This document shows positions 16,736 to 26,274 of a stretch of DNA of 33,126 bases, in pieces. The position numbers and the translations under genes were made by a program. The notes below the pieces were generated by a model, which searched no databases, was not told the DNA's origin, and saw nothing but the letters and a program-made list of their open reading frames with translations. Position 1 is the stretch's first letter. Each line of letters starts with the position of its first letter. The stretch lies in the NCBI RefSeq assembly GCF_003336425.1, contig NZ_QEIO01000055.1:1-33126 (forward strand). Direction: 5' to 3'. The DNA is from Marinitenerispora sediminis. Its GTDB lineage: Bacteria > Actinomycetota > Actinomycetes > Streptosporangiales > Streptosporangiaceae.

Positions 16736-17446
16736 GTGACCACCGGGCATGACACCTCCGCGGCCGCGGCCGCCGAGGAGCTCAACAAGATCATCCGCTA
16801 CACGATGTGGGCGGTGTTCCGGGTCGGCGACCTCGCCGCGGTGGACCGGGCCGCGGCCGGCGACGAGCTGGCGCGGCTGCTCGACGCCTCCGCCGAGAAG
16901 GGCGTCACCACGCGCGGCTGCTACGACGTGCAGGGCTTCCGCGCCGACGCCGACGTGATGTTCTGGTGGATCGCCGACAGCTCGGAGGCGCTGCAGGAGA
17001 TGTACGCCGCCTTCCGGCGGACCCAGCTCGGACGCCGGAGCACGCCGGTCTGGTCGGTCGTGGGCCTGCACCGCCCGGCCGAGTTCAACCGCGGCCACGT
17101 GCCGGCGTTCCTGGCCGGTGAGGAGCCGCGCGACCACATCTGCGTGTACCCCTTCGTGCGCTCCTACGAGTGGTACCTGCTGCCGGACGCGGAGCGGCGG
17201 GCCATGCTGGCCGAGCACGGCCGGATGGCGGCGCCCTACCCCGACGTCCGCGCCAACACGGTCTCGACCTTCGCGCTCAGCGACTACGAGTGGCTGCTGG
17301 CCTTCGAGGCCGACGACCTGCACCGGATCGTCGACCTCATGCGCCACCTGCGCGGCGCGGAGGCGCGGCGGCACACCCGGCTGGAGGTCCCCTTCTACAC
17401 CGGGCGGCGCAAGAGCGCGGCCGAGCTCGTCGAGGCGCTTCCGTAG
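16736..17446 (+). CDS. hemQ: Coproheme decarboxylase (ChdC/HemQ)
   Basis: A 236-aa member of the chlorite-dismutase superfamily that converts iron-coproporphyrin III to haem b by two H2O2-dependent decarboxylations. In the C-terminal half, H161 ([17 protein letters not shown]) is the expected proximal haem ligand and Y138 ([11 protein letters not shown]) the reactive tyrosine. H121 (FNRGHVPAF) lies where the additional distal histidine of actinobacterial enzymes is expected. The three share a constant offset of three from the H118/Y135/H158 numbering I recall for the Corynebacterium diphtheriae enzyme. The GTG at 16736 follows AAGGGAG by eight bases. It lies behind hemY, and the two catalyse flanking steps around iron insertion. 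Confidence 0.95.
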   Translation: MTTGHDTSAAAAAEELNKIIRYTMWAVFRVGDLAAVDRAAAGDELARLLDASAEKGVTTRGCYDVQGFRADADVMFWWIADSSEALQEMYAAFRRTQLGRRSTPVWSVVGLHRPAEFNRGHVPAFLAGEEPRDHICVYPFVRSYEWYLLPDAERRAMLAEHGRMAAPYPDVRANTVSTFALSDYEWLLAFEADDLHRIVDLMRHLRGAEARRHTRLEVPFYTGRRKSAAELVEALP

Positions 17447-17878
17447 CGGAGGCGACCGGGGCACGAATCCGGGCGGATCGGCGGGTCCTTACACGAAGCT
17501 CACGGTATTCGCGGTATAACTGAACACGACTCACGAAGGCGACTCCGGCCGCCGCGCGGCACCGGGGACCGTCCGGGGTGGGGACGTCGTCCCACCGCCC
17601 GCCGCCCGGCCTCGGCAGCACGGCTGCGGCGGTGTCGGAGCCGCCGGTGCGCCGGCGGCCCGTCCGCGGCGAGGCGGCCGGCGTCCCCGCCGCGCTCCCG
17701 GCGTGCGTGAGCGGTCCCGGTCCTCTTCGGCGCCGCCCGCGTCGGTACGTGCGGCGGGTCTGGCCCACCCCGGCGGTCCGGTGCCCGGCGACCGGACTCC
17801 GGCTGTACCCGCGATCCCGTCCCGGACGAACGCGGCTTCCCCCTTATTTTTCCGTCCCCCGAGAGATCAACGAGGACA
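17447..17878. other. Intergenic region upstream of the DedA gene
   Basis: No gene is supported in these 430 bases. A lower-GC patch at 17489-17530 contains TATAAC at 17515-17520, a possible -10 without a well-spaced -35 (TTACAC at 17489 is 20 bases away). A second AT-rich patch (TTATTTTT, about 17843) lies just before the DedA ribosome-binding site. One or both may be promoters for the DedA gene. Confidence 0.4.
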
Positions 17879-18640
17879 ATGGGACCTGTGAACTGGTCTG
17901 CAGCGCTCGCCACCACGACCACCGAAACGGCCGTGGACCCCTCCGCCGGCTACGAGGGCTTCATCGGCTGGGTGCTCGGCCTCATGACCACGCTCGGCGA
18001 GGTCGGCGTCGGCCTGGCGCTCCTTATCGAGACGTTCTTCCCGCCGATGCCGAGCGAGGCGGTGCTGCCCGGTGCCGGATTCCTCGCCTACGAGGGCCAG
18101 ATGAACGTCTGGCTGGCCATCCTGGCGGCCACGCTCGGCGCGCTGGTCGGCGCCTGGGGCTTCTACGCCATCGGCGCCCTCCTCGGCCGCGAGCGCACCA
18201 AGTGGCTGGTCGAGAAGATGCCGCTGATGGAGGTCGAGGACTTCTACAAGGCGGAGCGCTTCTTCGAGCGCTGGGGCGGCATCGCCGTCCTCGTCGGCCG
18301 CTGCGTCCCGCTGGTGCGCAGCTTCATCTCGGTGCCGGCCGGCATCGAGCGGATGCCGATCTGGAAGTTCTCGGTCTACACCTTCGTCGGCAGCGCCGTC
18401 TGGAACAGCCTGTGGATCGGCCTGGGCTTCGCGTTCGGGCCCGCGATCAAGCCGGTGCTGGAGGAGTGGAGCGGCGTCATCAGCAACGCGGTGCTCGTGG
18501 TCATCGCGCTGCTGTTCGTGTGGTTCGTCATCGTCCGGGTGCGCAAGCTGCTGCGCCGCCGCCGCGACGGCGGTCAGGGGCCGTCCGCCCCCGCCGCCCC
18601 GATGCCGGCCGCGGGCGAGGGCCGGCACCGCGCCGGCTGA
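17879..18640 (+). CDS. DedA family integral membrane protein
   Basis: A 253-aa SNARE-associated/DedA protein. Characteristic blocks are LLIETFFPPMPSEAVLPGAGFLAY near residues 43-66, the acidic PSE motif, and FFERWGGIAVLVGRCVPLVRSFISVPAG with the conserved arginines of the re-entrant region. Hydrophobic segments lie at about 32-48, 76-100, 157-180 and 195-222, followed by a basic, then Ala/Pro-rich cytoplasmic tail. DedA proteins are lipid transporters or scramblases; different members move undecaprenyl phosphate or phosphatidylethanolamine. Convergence with the PE-synthesis genes pssA-psd hints at PE but does not prove it. The ATG at 17879 follows GAGG closely; a GTG three codons later is possible. 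Confidence 0.9.
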   Translation: MGPVNWSAALATTTTETAVDPSAGYEGFIGWVLGLMTTLGEVGVGLALLIETFFPPMPSEAVLPGAGFLAYEGQMNVWLAILAATLGALVGAWGFYAIGALLGRERTKWLVEKMPLMEVEDFYKAERFFERWGGIAVLVGRCVPLVRSFISVPAGIERMPIWKFSVYTFVGSAVWNSLWIGLGFAFGPAIKPVLEEWSGVISNAVLVVIALLFVWFVIVRVRKLLRRRRDGGQGPSAPAAPMPAAGEGRHRAG

Positions 18641-18670
18641 CGGCTCCGCCGGCCGGCGCCTGAGACGCCG

Positions 18671-18700
18671 AGGGGGCGCGCCCGTACGGGCGCGCCCCCT
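18671..18700. terminator. Bidirectional terminator between dedA and pssA
   Basis: A 30-bp perfect palindrome (arm AGGGGGCGCGCCCGT), followed on the plus strand by TTTCTC. It lies 30 bases past the DedA stop and 30 bases past the pssA stop on the other strand. It has the shape of an intrinsic terminator shared by two convergent transcripts. Confidence 0.85.
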
Positions 18701-18730
18701 TTCTCGTGCGCGGTGCGGCCGGCGCCGCGG

Positions 18731-19555
18731 TCAGTGCTCCCGGGCGGGCGGCACCGCGACGACCTCCGCCTCGTCCGGGCGTGGCCCGCGGCGGGTCAGC
18801 ATCACGTGGAACGGGATGGCGAGGACCAGCAGCAGGAGCAGGCCGCATCCGGAGTACAGCAGCGCCGCCCCGCCGGGCGCGTCGGCCGCCCACGCGGTGA
18901 GGCACGCCACCCCGGCCAGGATCGTCGCGAGCACGCCGTAGGCCATCCGGCCGCGCGGCTTCGGGTACTCCACCCGGCTCACCATCAGCCACGCCACCAG
19001 CAGGATCGCCGCCGTGCCCAGGTGGCCCGGCGGGTCCAGCAGCACGACGGTGATGACGGTCATCGCGCCGAGCGGGCTCGGCAGCCCGGTGAAGTAGCGC
19101 GCGCCGGGCGCCTGGCAGGAGAACCGCGCGAGCCGCACCACCACCGCGAGCAGCACCGCGGCGGCCGCCGCGATCGGCAGCACGCCGCCCCCCGAGCTGC
19201 TGCCCCAGACCACGACGAAGAACGCGGGGGCGAACCCGAAGCTGATCACGTCGGCGAGGTTGTCCAGCTCGGCGCCCATACCGCTGCCGCCGAGCTTGCG
19301 GGCCACCCGGCCGTCGAACAGGTCGCAGACGGCGGCGATCAGCAGCAGGACCACCGCCGCGGTGACGTCGTGGCGCTGCAGCGGCCCGTGCAGGCCGGCC
19401 TCCATCTGGCCGGCCTGGGCCGCGGCCAGCTGCCAGACCGCCATGAAGCCGCACAGCGCGTTGCCGAGTGTCAGGTAGTCGGCGAGCACCAGCCGGACGG
19501 GAGGCGCCGCGTCGGTGCGGACGACCTCGGGCAGCGCCTCCTTAATCGCGGTCAA
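18731..19555 (-). CDS. pssA: CDP-diacylglycerol-serine O-phosphatidyltransferase
   Basis: A 274-aa membrane enzyme that joins CDP-diacylglycerol and serine to phosphatidylserine. The CDP-alcohol phosphotransferase signature is intact: D78, D81-G82, A85-R86, G94, D98 and D102 in CDLFDGRVARKL and GAELDNLADVISFG. About eight hydrophobic segments follow the family pattern. Identification as serine-specific comes from the psd gene directly upstream. The start is most likely TTG at 19555, inside the end of psd (14-base overlap) with GGGAG nine bases before it; no ATG or GTG lies before the first membrane segment. The overlap implies translational coupling with psd. Confidence 0.92.
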   Translation of the reverse strand: MTAIKEALPEVVRTDAAPPVRLVLADYLTLGNALCGFMAVWQLAAAQAGQMEAGLHGPLQRHDVTAAVVLLLIAAVCDLFDGRVARKLGGSGMGAELDNLADVISFGFAPAFFVVVWGSSSGGGVLPIAAAAAVLLAVVVRLARFSCQAPGARYFTGLPSPLGAMTVITVVLLDPPGHLGTAAILLVAWLMVSRVEYPKPRGRMAYGVLATILAGVACLTAWAADAPGGAALLYSGCGLLLLLVLAIPFHVMLTRRGPRPDEAEVVAVPPAREH

Positions 19556-20195
19556 GGCGCGTTTCTCCCGCCCTGACCTTCTGCCCCACCTCGACGGCCG
19601 GGGTGATTCCGGCAGGTAGGTAGACGTCGACGCGGGAGCCGAATCGGATGAGGCCGATCCTCTCCGCCTGCTCCACCTTCTGCCCGACCGCGAAATACGG
19701 GACGATGCGCCGGACCATCGCACCCGCGATCTGAATGACCGTGACCTCGCCGATTTCGGTCTCGAAGGTCCAGATGACCCGTTCATTGCGCTCGCTGTCC
19801 TTGTCGAATGCCGGCCGGAAGCCCCCGGGACGGTGCTCAACCCCGGTCACCGCACCGGCGACCGGAGCACGGTTGACGTGCACGTTGAGCGGATTCATGA
19901 ATACGGCGACGCGGGTGCGTCCGTCCGCGGTGGTGTCGATGGTCTGCACGACACCGTCGGCGGCGCTGAGCACCCGCCCGCTCGCGGGGCCCCGTTCGGG
20001 GTCCCGGAAGAACCATGCCATGCCGACCGCCAGCCCGACCGCGGGAACCGCGAGGGCGCGGGCGAGCCGCGAGCGGCGGCCGGCGAGCACGGTGCCCGCC
20101 GCGACGGCGCCCGCCGGCACCAGCCAGGGGGCCGAGCCCCTTGCCATGCGCGGCAGCAGAGCGGAAGAGGCGACAGAGTGATAGTCGTCGGTCAT
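19542..20195 (-). CDS. psd: Phosphatidylserine decarboxylase proenzyme
   Basis: A 217-aa pyruvoyl enzyme that converts phosphatidylserine to phosphatidylethanolamine. It is the short archaeal/actinobacterial form. A hydrophobic N-terminal hairpin (about 23-62) anchors it and is followed by FFRDPER. The self-cleavage site is G186-S187 (IRFGSRVDVYLP), where the serine becomes the pyruvoyl group. D80 (SAADG) and H106 (NPLNVHVNRAP) are the other expected members of the Asp-His-Ser processing triad. The ATG at 20195 has only a weak ribosome-binding site. It lies upstream of and overlaps pssA, so consecutive pathway steps are encoded in the order psd-pssA. Confidence 0.93.
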   Translation of the reverse strand: MTDDYHSVASSALLPRMARGSAPWLVPAGAVAAGTVLAGRRSRLARALAVPAVGLAVGMAWFFRDPERGPASGRVLSAADGVVQTIDTTADGRTRVAVFMNPLNVHVNRAPVAGAVTGVEHRPGGFRPAFDKDSERNERVIWTFETEIGEVTVIQIAGAMVRRIVPYFAVGQKVEQAERIGLIRFGSRVDVYLPAGITPAVEVGQKVRAGETRLDRD

Positions 20196-20270
20196 TGGGA
20201 GCTTTCGTCGAAAAGCCGTACGGCGGAAGACCTGAATTGAGGGGAGGCCAGGGATGAATGAAGCAGGATG

Positions 20271-20693
20271 CTATGCCACCGCGTCGTCGGCCTCCAGCCG
20301 GAGCGCGACGGAGTTGATGCAGTAGCGTTCGTCCGTCGGTGTCGGATAGCCCTCGCCGCGGAACACATGGCCGAGGTGGGAGTCGCAGCGGGCGCACCGC
20401 ACCTCGGTACGTATCATGCCGAGCGAGCGGTCCTCGTGCAGGGTTACCGCGTCGCTGTCGGCCGGATCATAGAAGCTCGGCCATCCGCAGTGCGACTCGA
20501 ACTTCTCGGTGGAGCGGAACAGCTCCGCGTCGCAGGCCCGGCAGTGGTAGACGCCGGCGGTCGTGGTGGAGACGTACTCGCCGCTCCACGGCCGCTCGGT
20601 CGCCGCCTGGCGCAGCACCGCGAACTCCTCCGGGCCGAGTTGCGCCCGCCATTCCCGCTCGGTCTTCTCGACCGGCGACCTCGCATCGTCCAT
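20271..20693 (-). CDS. msrB: Peptide-methionine (R)-S-oxide reductase MsrB
   Basis: A 140-aa cytosolic repair enzyme that reduces methionine-R-sulfoxide in proteins. The zinc site is complete (C51-x2-C54 and C100-x2-C103). The catalytic cysteine C125 is in DERYCINSVAL, and C69 in SHCGWPSF may be the recycling cysteine. GHVF (residues 108-111) is also conserved. The ATG at 20693 has no Shine-Dalgarno but a TAGCGT -10 box seven bases upstream, so the mRNA is probably leaderless. It is upstream of psd on the same strand with a 75-base gap; a separate psd promoter could not be identified. Confidence 0.95.
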   Translation of the reverse strand: MDDARSPVEKTEREWRAQLGPEEFAVLRQAATERPWSGEYVSTTTAGVYHCRACDAELFRSTEKFESHCGWPSFYDPADSDAVTLHEDRSLGMIRTEVRCARCDSHLGHVFRGEGYPTPTDERYCINSVALRLEADDAVA

Positions 20694-20700
20694 GACAGTG

Positions 20701-20706
20701 ACGCTA
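20701..20706 (-). promoter_or_regulatory. -10 box of a leaderless msrB transcript
   Basis: TAGCGT on the minus strand, separated by seven bases from the msrB ATG, with no ribosome-binding site between. It fits the TAnnnT consensus. The -35 region is not well conserved. Confidence 0.4.
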
Positions 20707-20926
20707 CCTCGATCCGGGACCGGACGCCGGAAGCGCGCCACGTCCGTAGTGCCGGGTACGCCGGTCTGTGGGGTTTTCCGGCATGTCCTTCCGTTTCTCG
20801 GAGAACGAGATGTTTGGTGGGCAATGTTAGGTCCACAAGCCGTCACGACGCGAACGCGTGCCGTCGGCCGGCCCGCGGCCTGCGGCGGCGGCCCCCCTCC
20901 CGGACCGGCGCCGCGGGCCGCGGCGG

Positions 20927-21694
20927 TCAGGCATCGAAGTCGTACTGCAGGACGTAGGCGGAGCCGTCCAGTGTCATCTCGTTCAGCTCCACGGCGCGGT
21001 CCGCGGCGCTGAGCGCGGTCCGCATCACGTCCAGCACCGGGGTCCCGGGCCGCAGCTCCAGCAGGTCGAGCTCGTCGGGGGAGGGCATCCGCACCCGGAT
21101 CTCCTCCGTGAACCGCGCGGGGGCGTGGCCGAGCTCCGCGAGCCGGGCGTAGACGCCGCCCGGGCCGGTGTCGGGTTCGGCGATGCGGGTGCCGGCCGCC
21201 AGCGCCGCCGGCAGGTAGGAGACGGCGAGCTGGATGGGCCGGCCGTCCAGCCGGTACCGGCGGCGCCGCCGCACCACGGGCGCACCCTCCTCCAGCCCCA
21301 GTGCGCGCGCCACGTAGTCGGGCGCCGGCACCTCGCCGACCCCGACGCCGTCGGTCTCGAACGGTCGGTCGCCCGCGTCCGTCTGCCAGATGGCCCGACC
21401 GTTGCCCCACTGGTCCCGGGAGAGCCGGCGGGCGCCGTGCCGGCGCACCGGCCGGAACGTCCGGACGTAGACCCCCGATCCCCGGATCGGCACCGCGATC
21501 CCCTCGTTGATGAGCACCGCGAGGGCCTGGCGGGCCGTGGCGCGCGCGACTCCGTACCGCTTCATGAGGTCGTTCTCGCCCGGCACCCGGTCGCCGTCGG
21601 AGAGCTCTCCGGAGGCGATCGCCGACCGCAACGCCTCGGCGATTTCTCGGTAGACCGGCGGGGAGCTGTTTTCGGACGTCGGCACTGGGTTCAT
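20927..21694 (-). CDS. GntR family regulator with UTRA domain
   Basis: A 255-aa transcription factor of the HutC subfamily. Residues about 12-75 are the winged helix-turn-helix (YREIAEALRSAI, ENDLMKRYGVARATARQALA, GSGVYV). Residues about 100-250 are the UTRA effector domain, beginning near GDRPFETDGVGVGE and ending in the strand-rich AYVLQYDFDA. The ligand is usually a sugar, amino acid or nucleotide derivative, but cannot be told here. The ATG at 21694 was chosen because homology starts a few residues later; the frame stays open another 15 codons. The adjacent genes (msrB, pyrimidine reductase) give no strong clue to its target. A GACA-N9-TGTC pair at 21838-21854 lies upstream. Confidence 0.9.
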   Translation of the reverse strand: MNPVPTSENSSPPVYREIAEALRSAIASGELSDGDRVPGENDLMKRYGVARATARQALAVLINEGIAVPIRGSGVYVRTFRPVRRHGARRLSRDQWGNGRAIWQTDAGDRPFETDGVGVGEVPAPDYVARALGLEEGAPVVRRRRRYRLDGRPIQLAVSYLPAALAAGTRIAEPDTGPGGVYARLAELGHAPARFTEEIRVRMPSPDELDLLELRPGTPVLDVMRTALSAADRAVELNEMTLDGSAYVLQYDFDA

Positions 21695-21941
21695 CCTCTC
21701 GCCCGGACTGCGTGGCCGCGCCGCCCACGCCGCGCCCACGGAGCCACGCGTTCCGCGGTCTCGGTTCCGCCCTGGGGGGACGGGGGACGGTCTCGACGGT
21801 TGTACCCCCGCGCGCCGCGCGCCATCAGCGTTCGATTGACACAGCGGGTATGTCCGGTTGTGGGGAGAGTTATGCGTGCTGGGGGAAGCTCCGAATCACG
21901 TGCCTTTCACGCGGCGCACCCGGCATTCCGATACCCGGAGG

Positions 21942-22772
21942 TCAGCGCGGCGTCACCTCCGGTGGCCTGATCCGGTCGCGCCCGGCCTCGGGTTCCGGCG
22001 CCCGCACGTAGCGGAGGAAGAGCGAGCCGCCGGACTCCAGCACGTGGTCGAGCCGCAGGTCCTGGGGGTGGGACGGCGAGCCGCCGGCCACGATCCGGCC
22101 GCTGGCCGGTCCGACCAACCGGGGGCTGAGGGTCAGGCACAGCTCGTCGGTGAGCCCGGCGGAGGACAGCTCCGCGAGCAGGTGCGGTCCGCCCTCGGTC
22201 AGCACCCGGAACAGCCCGCGCTCGGCGAGGGCGGCCACCACGGCCTCGGCGCGCACGGCGTCGTCGCCCACCACGAGCACTTCGGCGTGCTCGGCCGCCG
22301 CCGCCCGCCGCTCCGCGGGCGCGGACTCCGTGGTCAGCACGATCGTCCGGGCACCGCCGGGCGGCTCGGCCAGCAGCCCGGGCTGCAGGTCCAGGGTCCG
22401 GGTCACCACGGCCATCGGCGGCGCCGCCGGCCGGCCGGCCCGCAGCTCCTGCCACGCCGGCCGCGGCCGGATCGGGCGGTAGCCTTCGATGCGGGCGGTG
22501 CCGGCGCCGGCGAGCACCACGTCGGCCAGCCCGCGCAGCACCCCCATCACGGCGCGGTCGGCGGGCGAGGACAGCTCCTTGGTCCGCCCGGACGGGCCCC
22601 AGGCGCCGCCGTCGGCGCTCGCCACCATGTTGGCCCGCACCCACGGGCGGTCCAGCCCGGCGGGGAAGGCGTAGGCGGCGGCGAGGTCGATGTCGGCGCT
22701 CTCGGCGCCCTCGGCGTCGAGCGGCGCGGGCAGCAGTCGGCGGAAGCGCGGCGCGGTGGATGCGGGACTCAT
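21942..22772 (-). CDS. Pyrimidine reductase family protein (RibD C-terminal domain)
   Basis: A 276-aa single-domain protein related to the reductase half of RibD. Matching segments are RPWVRANMVASADGGAWG near the N-terminus, ADVVLAGAGTARIEGY in the nucleotide-binding fold and LFRVLTEGGPHLLAEL near the end of the Rossmann-like core. In riboflavin synthesis this domain reduces the ribosyl group of 5-amino-6-ribosylaminouracil phosphate with NADPH. No deaminase domain and no other rib gene is present here, so it may be a stand-alone paralogue with another substrate. The ATG at 22772 is preceded by an in-frame GTG two codons upstream. Confidence 0.85.
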   Translation of the reverse strand: MSPASTAPRFRRLLPAPLDAEGAESADIDLAAAYAFPAGLDRPWVRANMVASADGGAWGPSGRTKELSSPADRAVMGVLRGLADVVLAGAGTARIEGYRPIRPRPAWQELRAGRPAAPPMAVVTRTLDLQPGLLAEPPGGARTIVLTTESAPAERRAAAAEHAEVLVVGDDAVRAEAVVAALAERGLFRVLTEGGPHLLAELSSAGLTDELCLTLSPRLVGPASGRIVAGGSPSHPQDLRLDHVLESGGSLFLRYVRAPEPEAGRDRIRPPEVTPR

Positions 22773-22863
22773 GACCACCGAGGGTACGGCGTGCCGGCCG
22801 GCCGCCGCCCGCGCCGGGGTGCGCGTGCCGTGCCGCCGCCGTGCGGTTCGGCGGGGAGCCGCG

Positions 22864-24987
<2,124 letters not shown>

Positions 24988-26274
24988 GTGCGCCGCCAAC
25001 CCCTCCAGCTCCGTCCCGTGCCCGTCTCCCCCTGGTTCTTCCGTCCGGGCCCGCGGAGTATTCCTCCCGGGCGCGATCGACACCGGATCGTGGCCGCCCC
25101 GTCCGGGCCCGGCCCCCCGCCGCCCCCGGCGGCGGCGGGCCGGCGCCGGGCCGTGGGGACGCCGGTCATCGGCGGTCAACGGCCGCGTGCGGGGGCGCCG
25201 GTCCGGCGGTGCCGGCCCGCGGGTCCGGTGCCGGAATCCGGCAGCGGGGAGCTCGGAGGGGCGTCAGGGGCGGCCTTCACACACCGGTCCCGGGTGCGCC
25301 GTGCCATCGGCGCCCGCGCGTCAGCAGGCTCCGGTCGACGCTCTGGGGCCGCCGCGTGAGAGGCCTGCGGGATGGGGCCGGTGCTCCGGAATCGACTTCC
25401 CCGCGGCCGGAGACGGCCGGAGAAGACGACGCGCCCGGAAAGGACCGACCAGCAGGGCCCGCCCGCTCGCTGCCCCCGGCGTGTCCCTCGGCCGTCGCCG
25501 ACCGCGCCCGGCCGGCGAAGCGACAGGCCGTGTCCGCGCCGCTGCCGGCAGCCCTGCGGCCGCCCCGGACCACCGGGCCGCCACGGACCGCCCCGGCCGC
25601 CGGCTCGCGGGGCGAGGCCCGCCGCCCCGTTCGCGACCGGCGCCCGTCCGCGGGGCCGCGGTACCAGAGCGACCACCGCCCCGGCCCCGGGGCGAGCGGG
25701 AGAACCACCGCGGGCGTGGGGTGGACGCGCCGGTGACGCCGGCTGACCACCTCGGCGGCCCTCCCCAGCCCGCCCACGCGGCCGTGCGGCCGTGCGGCCG
25801 CCTCGGCTGTTCCGCGGTGCCCGGTGCGGAGTTCGGTGCTGGGCGGGCGCCCGCGGTCCTCCGGCGGTGTGCGGGGCATGGCGGCCGGGGCGGACGGTCG
25901 CGTGGCGCCGTCACCGCCGGCTCCGGCGCCGCGCCGCGGGCCGTGCGGACGGGCCCGTGCCCCGGGCCGCCCGGCTGGCGGTCCGGCAGGGCGGGCCCGG
26001 CACGGGCGCGGGGCCAGGCGCGGCCATCGGCGCTCGCGAGCGCCTCCCGGTAGCACCTGCCCCGGGGGTGGGGCCACGCGGACCGGCCCGGTGTCGCTGG
26101 GGGGCCGCCCCGGGGGCCGCGTCAACGCCCCTGCCGCGCCGAAGGCACCGGCGGGGACGCCGTCGTCCGGATGGACACGGGGCGGCATCAGGAGGGCGCC
26201 CGGGCCGGGCTGGCGCCGGTCCTGCCCCCGGAGCCTCTGCCAGGCGCGGGTGGTGCGGCGAACCCCCTGGCGGT
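24988..26274. other. 1.3-kb stretch without a recognisable gene
   Basis: Between glgX and the acyl-CoA dehydrogenase gene no frame on either strand shows a domain, a plausible start with ribosome-binding site, or balanced amino-acid use; translations are dominated by Arg, Pro, Gly and Ala. It contains a minor tandem array of GCGGCCGT (about three copies, 25778-25802). The glgX promoter must lie at the left end. No RNA gene, transposase remnant or CRISPR repeat was recognised. Confidence 0.5.

Noticed and set aside
21838-21854. GACA-N9-TGTC upstream of the GntR gene as an operator
   Set aside because: Only four matched bases per arm, about 145 bases from the start codon; too weak to list as a site.
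25778-25802. Short tandem GCGGCCGT repeats
   Set aside because: About three copies of an 8-mer, expected now and then in such GC-rich DNA. No spacers as in CRISPR and no known repeat family.
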